Shown one piece after another: positions 36,732 through 48,800 of a stretch of DNA of 64,000 nucleotides; the first letter of the stretch is position 1, and each line of letters starts with the position of its first letter. Source of the stretch: Eopsaltria australis (lineage: Eukaryota; Chordata; Aves; Passeriformes; Petroicidae); NCBI GenBank assembly GCA_034509425.1, contig JAVTVJ010001342.1:1-64000 (forward strand), read 5' to 3'. Below the pieces are notes generated by a model. It was not told where the DNA came from and searched no databases. It saw only the letters and a list, made by a program, of their open reading frames with translations. The position numbers and the translations under genes are program-made.

Positions 36732-38624
36732 ATCCTTGAAATATTTGTGAGTTGTAGTTTACACAGGCCAAGCTGTGCAAGGGACTGCTCTAAAGAATTG
36801 TCAGCATGGTCATCCAGATCTCTGGGTTCACCTTCTTTATTGATATAGCAGAAATTCTGGGGCAAAGGAGGCATCTGAGGGCAGGTGACCATAGTCCTGT
36901 TTCTATCTACTATTACATGTCCACCTATCTAAGACCAGGGAGGGAGGACACAATTGATCGATGAGAGGTGTTTAGTTCTTAACACCAAGTCTGGACCCCT
37001 AATATGCACTGAATTCTTTCAGAGGACCATTTCAAGTACAAAATGAGGGATGCAAAGTCTCCAATATCCTCTCCTTTCAAATCAATGTGATTACCAGCCG
37101 TCAAGGTTGAGCACATCTAATCAGCAAGCAACGACACAGCCATCACAGCTGTGTTTCCACAGATGGACTGACAGGTCACTTGTCATATTCACACCACAGC
37201 ATGGTAGTGAAAACCACTGAGGTTTGTAAAAAGGCTCTCACGATGGCAGTGAAAAGTGATAGACTGAAAGCTGCTGCTGCCCTAAGTAGGGGAGTGAGGC
37301 TGTGGTTTCATGATACAGCACTTTTGTAACAATTTGGGGGTGTTTTAAAGCTCGTTGTCCTTAGTGCAAGCTGTTGGCTGGGTTTGACAGGAAGGTAGCA
37401 CAGCACAGCAGGAACTGAACCACAAGCAGGACGAGGGTGCTGAAGCTGGTATGGCTGCAGGGCAGTCTGCACCATGAAATTACATCTGAAGCTTGCTGGA
37501 GGGCAGAGACCTCTGTGGTCATCCCAGATGCCCAGGAAAATAAAGAGTTGAAAATTTGCTTTCACCAAAAGGTACAAGGTCAAGAAATGTGCAAAACCAA
37601 CATGCCATGATGCAAAGAGCAAACTGCACAACTACTACCCCCAGCTATGGGGGTTGCACATGGGAAAAAGGTAAAGCTTGGCTATCTCGAGGCTGTTCTG
37701 GCTGCAGTCCTTGCCAGCAGCTTCCCAAACAAGTTGTCCTACCAGGACAGAGGTGGAACAGAGGATTACCTTAGTTGGCAACTCTCTTCATGTCATCTTT
37801 TCCCTCTGCCATTATGCTGTTTGCCTGACATGTATGCAGAGCTCTCAGCATCACTCCACAGTCCATTCCTGAGCCACTTTGACATCTGCTTTTGCTGGAA
37901 GTCTGTACCTTTTATGCACCCTTGCATTCATTTGACTACTCATCTCCTCTCTCTCTCTCCTAATCCTCTGATGAAACTTTATGTGGGAAAGTTCTAAAGT
38001 GGCATCTTCTGAAAGAGGACATTTAGGTGCAACCATGTGGGGTTTTAACTAGTAGCCGGGCCTTCAGACAACCAACACTGGATTCAATTTTAAACTCTTT
38101 TGAGTTGAAATTACCTTAGAATGGAGCAAGGCTAGCTGGCTGAAAGACTAAATGTCAGCAAAGTGGATATGAACTTCGAAGCAAGCTGATAGAAAAGCTC
38201 TTCTACAGATGAGCTAGAAAATATGAGCCTGAGAATTCTGAAATTACCCTGAGAGCAAACAAAACTCTTTGCAGCTTTAGCAACATCACTCTGGAATCAC
38301 AAACAGGACAAAGAACTAGTCTGTGAAACCTATTCTCAGCTCTTCCTCCCTCCTAACCATGGCTTCTGCTGGGACTTTCAAGAATACTGAGATAAAATTC
38401 AGGACAAACTTGTTTATAAATAAGCTGAGTATATTTGCACAGTAGTTGGCAAGTAAGTGGCTTTGAGAATAAAACTGATAAAACAGATCATTCCTCTCTA
38501 TTTGTTACTCAGAGTACTTTGTCCACTTTCAGTCCCTCCCATACAGGAAAGATGTTCACAAGCTGGAATGAGTTCAATCACTGCAGCCCAACATGGTGGG
38601 AAGAGGCTGAGGGAAGAGGGAGGG

Positions 38625-38988
38625 CTTACTTGACCTGGACAGGGAAAGATTAAGGAGAAGGACCTTAGTGCTCTTTTCAGCTAAAAGAAGGTTGTAGAAA
38701 AGACAGAGCCTCAGAGATGCTCAGCAAAGGAAGGTAAGCCACAGTTGCATTTTGCAGGGTGGGCTATTCTACCTGTCTGTATAGATGAAAAACATCTCCA
38801 AACTGAGAACAGGTAAATACTAGGTCACATTGCTTCAAAAGTGAAACTTCTGTTCTTGCAGATTTTCAGTATGTAGATCAAGAAGACCCTAAGCAGCTTC
38901 TGTGCCTTGAGGTTTGCTCTGCTTTGAGGAGTAGTTCTGACTAGGTGACCTCTGAGGTCACTTCTGAACTAGATTATTCTGTGTCTCT
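38625..38988 (+). repeat. Old CR1 LINE 3' fragment
   Basis: GAAAGATTAAGGAGAAGGAC, AGAAGGTTGTAGAAAAGACA, GCCTCAGAGATGCTCAGCAA, CCACAGTTGCATTTTGCAGG mark the segment after the RT. The 3' end has AAGACCCTAAGCAGCTTCTG, TTGCTCTGCTTTGAGGAGTA, CTAGGTGACCTCTGAGGTCA and ATTATTCTGTGTCTCT. Divergence is high. The GGCCCTGCTTTGAGC-type tail indicates an older CR1 subfamily than the copies at 9.3 or 56 kb. Confidence 0.85.
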
Positions 38989-40494
38989 AATCACAACCTG
39001 TTTTGCAGATCTCCAGTCTCCCATCCACCCAAGCACTCTGCAGATACCAACATCTTGATCACTTTTTGGAGTTGTTCCACCATTCCCTTTGCCTTTCTCA
39101 CAGCACCAACACCCACTCCTGAACACTGAGCAGTACATTTCCAAACCAGAGACCTGTGTTCAGCAGACAGCAGTCCCCTCTGCCTCAAATCCTGGGTGCA
39201 GGTTGAAATTGTGGCTGTGATTTCTGTTGTCACCAAGATGGCCTCAAGGCCACTCAAAGCTGCCACCACCACATGCTTGAGAGTGGGGTGGCACCTGGAG
39301 GGGACCAAGTGTGCACAGTGGTGGAAAAAGTACTCACATGCTTGTGGGAATCTTTCAGAACCTGATTTAAAGCATTCGGTGGAGATGCCTCATCTGAGAC
39401 ACTTGCCTCCCTGCCTTCCCTGTATGTTCAGTGAAGGACAGCAGGCAACTTGGCTATGTGCTTGAGGATTCAGGGACTGATTCAAGATCTGTCATGCCCC
39501 AGCTGGCAATTGTAATCATACCCCTTCCCTTTCAGGTAACTTCCTCTGCAAGGACAAAGCCCAAATGCTTATGTACGTGGTGGCTTGTTGATGTGCCAGC
39601 AAGTGGCTCCTGACCAGCTTGAAGGCTTTTCAGAAGCCAGTCAGCAGCAGCAGAAGCCTTGCCTGAGCCTGCAGCTGCTTTCACAATCCACAGCACAGAC
39701 TTAGAATGTCAAAAATTGTGAAGGTGTTCTTAGGAGGTGAAGAAACTGATATTATCTGCAGCGGTGGAATTCCCAAAAGTGCTGGCATGGCTGCACAGGT
39801 ACTGTGTAGCTCTAGGCTGGGATAGGTACCAGCAGCTTCTGTGTTGCCCTAGGGAAAGCTAGAGGCATAAAAACCACTGACCATCATCAGAATAAGCCCA
39901 CTGCTCTTCCTGAGCTCCGTGGGAGCTGTGCTGTAGTGCCCTGGGGACCTTATGATGCTTTTATGGAGGCAGTTTCTATTCTTTAATTCATATCAGTCTC
40001 GTGCACTGCAGTCTCCTTCTGTGAGTTGGCAATCATTCACCTTTTCAAGGAGCAGTTAGATCCTCAGGGAGCAGTGTGTTGTTATGCTGCTAGATATTGT
40101 TATTATTACTTAGTATTTTAATTGTTAGAGTGATGCTTTAACCTGATGAGAGTGGGATTTCCAAATACAACCTGCAAACAGTGAATCTATTGAAAAGTAT
40201 GTTGCATAAAAATGAATCCCACTTCAAAGGCTGCCTTACTAAGATTAATACTGCTATAGCTTAGAGCAGAATTTACTCCCATGTTATTATCTCTGGAGGA
40301 AGATTAAGGCTCAAGATGCAATTAGTTACAGTTTAGTGAAAAAGCCAGGATGAAACAAGTATTCCAGTAGACTATTTTTCATAGGAGAGCAAGGAACCAA
40401 AGATCTTTTGTTGGTGTCTGAATGATATATGCCTCAAAGTTTTCCCTAGGATTTTAACAAGCCAGTCATTAGACAAACAATGCCTTTGTATTTC

Positions 40495-40556
40495 AGGGTT
40501 TTTGTTTGGTTTGGTTTTTTTGGGGGGGAGGGGCATGTTTTTTGGTTTTTTTGTGT
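40495..40556 (+). repeat. T/G-rich low-complexity tract
   Basis: GGTTTTTGTTTGGTTTGG, seven T, seven G, AGGGG and further TTTTTTGG runs. The G runs are too few for a standard four-tract quadruplex. Confidence 0.8.
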
Positions 40557-43041
40557 ACTGAAATAATTACTTCTGGAAAATTCCTGGCTTAAACACAAGA
40601 ATATTGGTATGAAAATGTTTTTGGGAATAACGTCTATTCTCTTTCTGTTTCAGAATAGAGTTTACTTATATAAGCCCATTGATACTGGTTATAAACAGTT
40701 TTCCCCAATACAATTAATGCAATTCAATCTTTATGGGAAACAGGGCCATTTTCCCAGTCCCATGTATCTCCTTCAATCAATGTGAGGAGGAGGAAGTATG
40801 AGAGTCACTAGAAATGCACTTTCTGCTCTCCAAAACCTTAGATTTAGGAGACCTAATAAGTGTGTTTAGTGTCAATACAGTTCTGTATTCTGGCCTGGCA
40901 CCCTTTATTCAGTAACATTCTCTAAACTCCAGCGATTTTCTAATGCCTTAAAGCCAGAATGAATTGGGTCTATTCTTCATTCTTTTTCTGCTACTACTGA
41001 TCTTTTCACAGTGGTTACTTCCCCTTTCTTCTTTGTTTCGAATCAAAATAAGAGGAAATCTTGAAACATAAAAAAGATTTTAAAGGTTTTGCTAATATGA
41101 ACTGCACACTTCTTTGGGTAGGGTCACGCTATAGGATTGCTAAATCTTTCAGCCCCAAGTGATGAAATATTTAATTGGGATCTCTACACATTACCATAGT
41201 CTACATGTTATGCATTAAAAGTTTGGTTTGCAAGTGATTCTGGAGGATATTTCTTTTTCCTTTTTGAGAAATTTGCTTAATAGAATAGGCTATGGAGAAA
41301 GTAGAAATGCTTAAAAGGAAAAAGAAAAAAAACATTTTTACAAAGTTTCATTTTAGACATAGTTAATATAATAAACTTCACTGCTTGCATCAAGTGATGC
41401 TTAAATATGATTTCTTACTGTAGTTTGAGAATAGGCTTTGTGATTGCTATAACAGTAAATGGTTGACAGTAGCAAAAGAATTAAAGAGGAGAAGTCTCTG
41501 TCAGAAGAATGTCCACAGTTTGAAATTCAAGCCCTAGATGCTCTAGAAAATAGAACTTCTCTTACACACTTCAGGGGCTCCAAGCACCCTAATTTATGAG
41601 AGATAAAATATTTTCCCACTGGACTATAGAGAGCTTGCAGGCTGTATTCTAGAGAAAACATTTGAAAAAGCTATTTTCTTTTTCTCAGAATCACCTGCTT
41701 TCTAGTGGTAAGGGTGAGAGGATGAGGAACATGTCTCCCCAGCTGCCTGGGAAGAGAGCTCACAGTTCATGTTCTGTAGTGGGTTAAGGTGCTCTATGAC
41801 TCTTTCCTTGGTGAATTACAAAGAAAATTGCCTGTCTTTCTGGGTGTGTGGGCAAGGAAAAGAAAGATTGGAAAGTTATCTGTTCTTGTATGCTTTTGTT
41901 TGCATATCCATTGCAAAGCATGCCATCATCACGGTATGAAACTGGCAGCCAGTTTTCAGCCAGTTCCTAGAGCCTGGTAGACCAGCCTGGTCTGAGGTCA
42001 GTGTCAAACTCGAGTTCTCTGATTTCTGACAAGTGTGACAGAGGTTTCTATATATTAGTACAAACCTGAGATATATCCAGCAAAGATCCAAGATTTTGAG
42101 AATACCATATTAACCATAGCCTTTCCCTCTATCAAGGTAATTCCTTTCATTCCATTGCCCATATTTTTTTCTTGAATGAAATACAGGTTAAATAATACTT
42201 CTGACTATTTTGAAAAATTAGAACCACTTTTTCATATCCTCAGTGATTAGACATACCCCTTACTGTATGGGATTTGAATTATATGAAGGCATTAGCTCTC
42301 AATTATCATTTGCCAGCTCTTTTCAAATATCTTGGTGCTTTCTATTTAGCTCTGTTTAAAAAATAATCTTTTGCATAATGAAGTAGGAAATAGGATAAAA
42401 CAACAAAGTAATCATTCTAAGCTCTTGAGAAGTTTACAAATCATCATTATCATGGATGTAATTTGTTCTAGACGCTAAATAGAAGTATTTGTAATGTTAG
42501 AGTAGTTTGAAGCCAGAACAAGCAGTTGTGTAGATACTCAAAGCCTGGAAAACCAGGAGTAGTGGGCATCAAAGGCTTTCACAGAGCTGAGAAGATTTCT
42601 AGAATGACATACGTATAGTCTGAAAATCATCTGTGGAATATCTTTGTCCAAAACCCTAAGCCTTAGTTGTCTGCAGTCCTTCACAAATGCTGTTATTTAT
42701 TTGTTATATTTGGCACAGCTCTATGCAGAGACTAAATGGAGAGCCCATTTGGGCACAGAACAATACATGACATCCATATTGAAGGGTCTTACAAATAAAA
42801 TAAATGTAGGGAAAAGACGTGGTGTGAACATCAAGAAGGCAATACTTGAATTTAGTTCTCTTTAAGTGCTCTCTTTTAAGTCACTTGCACAGCAGAGTAA
42901 CAACTAAATGGAAACAACAAAGTGTTGTACTGGATAGAAAAGGACAGGAGAGAAAAAGAAGAGGTGTAGCTGTGGAGACATGGAACTACAGGTTTGTGAG
43001 GAAAAAAGAAGGGTTAGGCAGGAGAAAAGAATGGAGGAGAT

Positions 43042-43587
43042 TTGTGGATGCACAGAGCACTCCTCATGGTGCAGTGGGTCCAGCGTCCCGGTGCATGTGC
43101 AATGAGTCCTGGGCATGCACGCATTCACCAAGCCACCAGGCTGGGTACTCCAAGGAACCTGCCCTTCACTGTCCCTTTTCCTCTCTTCTTGGGGGTTGCT
43201 GAGACCTCGCCAGGCAGCAGTCCCACCTTTGCAGCATATCCCTGCCAAAATCAGCTTGGTTTGCTCCCTTGTACAGTCTTCCCTAATTGCATGCTGCGAG
43301 AGGAGCACCAGCAGAACTTGAATACTCGCTGTCAGTGCACACACGTGCTGGGGGTTGAGTGCACCAAGTCTGCTTTGACAGCTGTTGTAGGTGCATCAAC
43401 CACACTGCTTATACACAATGGGAAATGTACTTTCCCCACAGTAAAACAAAGGAGGATGCACAGCCAAATCCTAACAAGACTGACTGGTTACTGGGGCTAT
43501 CGTAGATTTTTCTTGATTCTTGCAATTAAAGGGTCAGTTGTTACAGGTGTCTCCATGGGACACAGATGTGAGGACCTGAGGACCTGA
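43042..43587 (+). CDS. Longest open frame of the window, unassigned (probably chance)
   Basis: The frame is open from 43042; the first ATG is at 43048, giving 179 residues. Composition is irregular, rich in C, H, P and T, without a transmembrane segment, signal peptide or recognised motif. The opposite strand is also open for 146 codons (42904-43344), which points to low stop-codon density in a GC-richer patch rather than to coding constraint. No splice or promoter context is evident. Confidence 0.1.
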   Translation: MWMHRALLMVQWVQRPGACAMSPGHARIHQATRLGTPRNLPFTVPFPLFLGVAETSPGSSPTFAAYPCQNQLGLLPCTVFPNCMLREEHQQNLNTRCQCTHVLGVECTKSALTAVVGASTTLLIHNGKCTFPTVKQRRMHSQILTRLTGYWGYRRFFLILAIKGSVVTGVSMGHRCEDLRT

Positions 43588-45379
43588 GAACATCACACAA
43601 ATACGAAATACTATAAGTAAAAATTCGTTATACTGTTGAGTATGAAAAGGATCAGAAATAATAAATTCACATTGATTAAAACATAACCATATGGAAAATT
43701 CTAGCTTGTGTAGCCTATGTGCATTTGTGCCAGCCTGGCAATCTGAAAAATGCCCATGCCAAGTGCTATTTTATGAAAGTTTGAATAGTATACTGGCAAT
43801 TCAGATTTAAATTCAAACAAGGCCCTAGATTCATACCTGAAACACACATTTATAATGAACCTGGGAGAATATTGTATTAATGAATGCAGTTTATACACTA
43901 CTGGAATAAATGATGTGCCACAGATGGAGAGATCATGGTGGGATCAGCTTGAGATGCATATTTTTCTAATATATTAAGCCAAGGAACTAACTACAGTGCA
44001 GTTTCTCATGCTGAGGTATTTTTGACATTTTTTCCTTAGGTCTGCTTGTAAAGACAGAATAAATTGTCCTTGACGTTCATAAATATATTTCTTCTGTCAG
44101 TCCATGCCCCTTCCATCTCTATGTGATACCCCATGGAAACAGTGCATAGGGAAGCCATGCTTAGTATTCTGCAACAGCAAGTGTCTGAGAGCTCTGAAAT
44201 GGGAAGCTCCTCCATCCAAGAAATTACTGCACAGAAAAATAGACCATGCTTGCTTTCAGCCTACAAATGTTTGCCTTTGTGAAGTGTAATGCAGTTTGGG
44301 AAAACAATGCTGATGGCATTTTCAGGTGAATCTGGATTTCCTGTATTATAGCATAGTGAAGAAAGACAAAGAGCTGAAGCATCCAGATTATTCTAGCTAA
44401 TAACATATTCCATAGACTGTATTTGCATATGTACATGTATGCAGTCTTCTTTTTACACATATGCAATCTCGCATATGTACATTATATAGCTTGTTGCCAC
44501 CAAGAAGAGAAAATCCTACCCCAGCATCTAACTATAGTATCTGTAGTCCAGCTTTCCTTCTTTTCCCACACTCATTTCCATAAAGATGTCATTTGAGACA
44601 GAAATTGTGTCTGTCCTGATGTTGGTCCTTTGCAAATGTAAATCCATTTCAAAGTTTTGTTGATGGTAAATCTGTCACATGAGTCTTTCCTGAAAAATTA
44701 CCTGTCACAGTCTCCTTTGCAATTCTGCTTAACAGAAACTTAAATGTTTAGGCTGATGGTGCCCTTCCTGTCATCCTGACAAATACTCTGCAATGTTCCT
44801 TAGAATTTCTCTGCCTATCTGGATTAGTCTGCTGTCTCTAGTATTTTATTACATGATTTTTTTTGTTTTGCTTTGTTTGGTGATTTATACAGCTCTTCAG
44901 ATGAAGAATGTTGGTCCTCATGCATACGGATAATGCAAATAAATAATAATACATGAAAAGTGAATTCATTAATGATACACTTAAACAGGATGAGAAATTA
45001 ACAGTAAAGCCTGAAGGAGTTAAACAAAATTAAATCAGACAGACAAAAGAGGAAGAAACTCAGGAAGAATAACCTGCTGGCTGTCTTTTTTCCTCCCCAA
45101 AGAAAAAGAATGTAATCTGTCTTCTATTTGAAGAATAACAAGATTTTCACAAGGTCCTTGTTGGCTAACTTAGACCACCAAGATACCAGAATTCAGATAT
45201 TTTTCTCTTCTTTTCTCTTAAAGTAACAAACAGGAGATTTCTAAGCAGGTGCCTATAGGATGGTTTCACTTATTCAGTGCTTTGCACCTGAAGAAACCTG
45301 CAAAATATAAACTGCATGACATGCAGAGAATAGGCATTCTTTGCTCACAAAACCCTCTGTGCTGGAATGCCACACGTAC

Positions 45380-45850
45380 AGCTGAGCTGATCTGGGCTGT
45401 GTGATCCAGCTCGCAATGCTGAATTGCAGCTAAAAGGGCTGAAACACTGCCCTGCCTTTGCGTCCTCCCTCGCCCCGTTATCCCAGCCAGCGCAGAGGCA
45501 GAGAGGAAGGGGCAGAACGTGGCTCAGCATCTCTCAATTTCAAAGCCACTAAAAATAAATCCATTGATAAACAGGCAGGCAGGAGCTGGTGCTGCAGCAA
45601 GCACGGGTGCGGCAGAGCCTGGGGAAAGCGCAGAGGCGTGAGTCCGTGGGAGTGCTGCTCATGGAGGGTACCCAGTCCCCAAAGGAAAACGGCTGTCATA
45701 GCATGGAGATTGGCACTGCATATTTGCAGTATGTAATCAGTTTAGATTGCGTGGAATGTGGGACCCAAACTCGGCTCTGCTTAACCCCAAACACTGCATG
45801 CAAGATGCCTCTGCAAGCTCTGTTTCCATGGAAATGGATGTTAGCATTAG
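45380..45850. promoter_or_regulatory. GC/CpG-richer block with MEF2-type site, candidate regulatory element
   Basis: About 470 bp with clearly higher GC and a dozen or so CpG (for example GCGTCC, CTCGCCCCG, AGCGCAG, AACGTGG, CACGGGTGCGG, AAGCGC, GGCGTGAGTCCGT), set in AT-rich DNA. It contains CTAAAAATAA (45549-45558), a full match to the MEF2 consensus YTAWWWWTAR. Two 92-codon frames (45458-45736, 45589-45867) are open here but have no recognised domain. It may be an alternative promoter, a non-coding first exon or an enhancer. No initiator or TATA element can be placed with confidence. Confidence 0.35.
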
Positions 45851-48800
45851 CTGCCTTCGTAAAGTGAATCTATTAGACCCAGCTCAGTAAAACAGGTATT
45901 TTATCTCATTTCATTCTGGGAGAAGATAAGGATTAGTTTGAAATCTGCACATGGCATTTTAGGAGCATGATTTGATTATTCCTTCTAGGCTTTATAAGAT
46001 TGGGAACTACTAGACTATATTATGTAGATAGAACAATAACTATTTAATCTAAGGCTGACTCAGATGCATAACTCTGCCAAAACCTTATCAATCTCACACC
46101 AAAAGGACAACAAAATAAATGCTTGCCCTCAAATTACTTTATTGACTGACATGATTGTCCTTCCAAAAAAGTATAATTATTCTGATTTCTATAAGCAAAG
46201 AAGTTGTTTCTGTTGCCCTGTTAATTTTTGTGAGGATTGAATGTATTTGCTGCAAATAAACCCTCTTCTTTACTACAACGTTATATTAAGTCAAGTGAAA
46301 AGCAGGCCTTTTCTGTAATGATATTAAATAATAAAATAAACTCTATCTCAAACATAAAGGAATTGCAGGATTTATATGGATTTGGTCTCAATATACTTTA
46401 CCAGAAACACTGCCTGATCAATTTCTCTCCAAGCTGTCAAAGAAATGGCAAATCTACAAGGAATATTCTGGAAAGGAAAATTTTAAAATAAACCAAAAGA
46501 GGTTTCAAAGTTATTTTCAAAGCATGGAAGATCACTGGAGTTTGACAGAATTGGTACAGTATTCACTCAGTTTGAATGTGGTAGTCTTATTTAAAGTGGT
46601 CAGTAAAAGGGCTAATGCAGAAAAAAAAATGGAACAATTTTTCTTATTCTCTCATCATACCTGTAAGCACTGGAGAAACAGAATATCTCTGTGGGTGTAC
46701 ATTGTCCTGGTTCATGGATCATTAAAAATGAATCACAAATAGAAACTCTGTTACAGAATCATTATTCTTCTTCTTTCTGTGACAGAAACTTAATAAGACT
46801 TCAGATCCCAGGCTGGATTTGTGGTTTACATTTAGTAGGACCAAAGATAATTTGGCCTCTCAGACAGAAACAAACTTTTATCTAATTTTAAGTGTGTTTT
46901 CAGCTCTTTTGAGGTACGGTCTTGATGTAAAATAACAAAAAGTTGTACATGGCCTACTATCCTGATATATGTCAGCATGATCCTTTTCATAGGAAATAAA
47001 GTGAGCACAAGCAAGGGTGCCTCTCCTGAAGTGCAGGAGTGCTCTGGTAAATTCAGGAGCATCCTCCCCTCCCACCAAATCCTGCAGGGCAGGGTGTGCC
47101 CATCATCCCACCCACATTATCAGCATCTTACAGCCATGCCATCCTAGTGAGGGATTGCAACAGACACTGACAGAATTAACGTCTTTTTGTTTTTAAAGCT
47201 GAGGAGATTTTCCCACTAAGTCCCGGTTTTCTGAGACCTTCTGTGTAACACCTGTAACAGTAAAGTTTTCAGATAAACCTAGAGTCTTTGTTCCAAGTCA
47301 TTATTCCCTCCCTCACAAACCTCGAAGTATATGAAATCTAAAATTCTTTAAAATGTATCCTTCTGTCATTCTGAAGCAAATACATAGGAAAAAACCCCAA
47401 CTATTCAAAAATTCTGCATAAGAAACAAAATTCTTTCCAACATGAATGAGGTTATAATTGTGTCTTAGTCTAGCACAGCTAATCCTATTGGGACATAACC
47501 TGATCTCCTACCCTGCAACAATTTACTGTTTATAACATGCTCTTTTAAATCAGTTCCTGATCAAATTCATACCCAGTTCATTAAAAATTATTGTACAAGA
47601 GTAGCTAATAAAAGAACTAATTGGGACACAGGCCAACATCTCCCAGCTTCGTGATAGAGTTCTGACATTTTAGTACTTTTAATGAAGTGTATGTGCTGGT
47701 GTTAAAGTGTGCAATGAACTGTGCAGTAAAGATATGGAATGGATTTCAGAATTCTTTTTTTTTGGGAGAAGACAAATTTATATATTGGTTTTGAAACAGA
47801 TGGACAAAGCCCTCTTAAGGTTCTGTTCTTGAACAAATGCATGAAATTTTGGAACCTTCTCTCCTCCTCTTGGTTTCATAATCCTGCAAAATCTTTACTT
47901 TTCTCAAGTATTCTAAATTTCATTGCCTGTAACAGAAGCTTAAAGCTGGTTTTGTTAGTTAGCTTTATGTCAGAACTCTGAGCAGAGATCTGAAAATGAG
48001 AATGAATCTGCAAATACATTAAATTTCTGTTATGTTTCCAAGATCACTTAATATTTTCATTTCTCCTCTTTAGCATCCCATCATGCTGGAGATACAGTTT
48101 ATTCTGCTTGTGACACTTTCCAAAATCTTTGTTTCCATCATCCTTTAGGTCAATAGAAGTTGTACAGTAGACATCTGCATAAACAGACTGAGACTGGACC
48201 ACAGATACATGCAGACAATGGGACAGATCATTTACAGAAAACAGGAGGAGCCTAAAATCACTGAAGACATCAAAATATGGGCATGGATCTTGCTCATGCC
48301 CTTTCTATCCATGCATAAATCCTTGTTGTTTGACATGCCAGTGCTCCTTCCAACCGACACACCTGAAGGTTGGGCTAAAATTTGGACTGGGAATTCACTT
48401 GGATCAATCCTTCGTAGCAAAGACAGGTGTGCACAGTGACACACATGATCTGACCAGCAGTTCCCCATAATTCACTCCATAGTCAGAAGAAGAAACAGGA
48501 CTTTCTATAGCTCACCAGGAAGGAAGCACCAAGCAGCTCAGGCCAAGGCCACACAAAGACTTGTAGAACACGCTGCAAGGACTCCGGGCTGCCTAGGAAG
48601 TCTGCAGTATGGCTCTGCATATCCAGGTGGGACTGATGAGTAGGTTGCTCATTCTAATTTTTAGTACAGTTACAGTGGGAAGGCCATTGTCATCTAATAT
48701 ATATTTCCATTTCAATCCACTTATTTTTACTGTTAAGCTATCACAGGTGTTCCCTTTTGTTTGATCTTCTCAGCTGAGAAGGTGACTGGGTAGATAGTAA

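Larger units (their letters stand above)
33766..38624. other. Unique non-coding sequence with one exon-like segment
   Basis: Contains a 19-bp duplication (34892-34929), an AT/GT microsatellite (35869-35925) and the exon-like open segment at 36358-36680. The rest shows no domain or repeat that I recognise. Confidence 0.5.

Noticed and set aside
38991..39308. 105-codon minus-strand frame next to a CR1
   Set aside because: No recognised homology or splice context; begins where the old CR1 ends, with no sign of coding constraint.
40515..40540. Possible G-quadruplex
   Set aside because: Only two G runs (7 and 4) are present, not four separate tracts.
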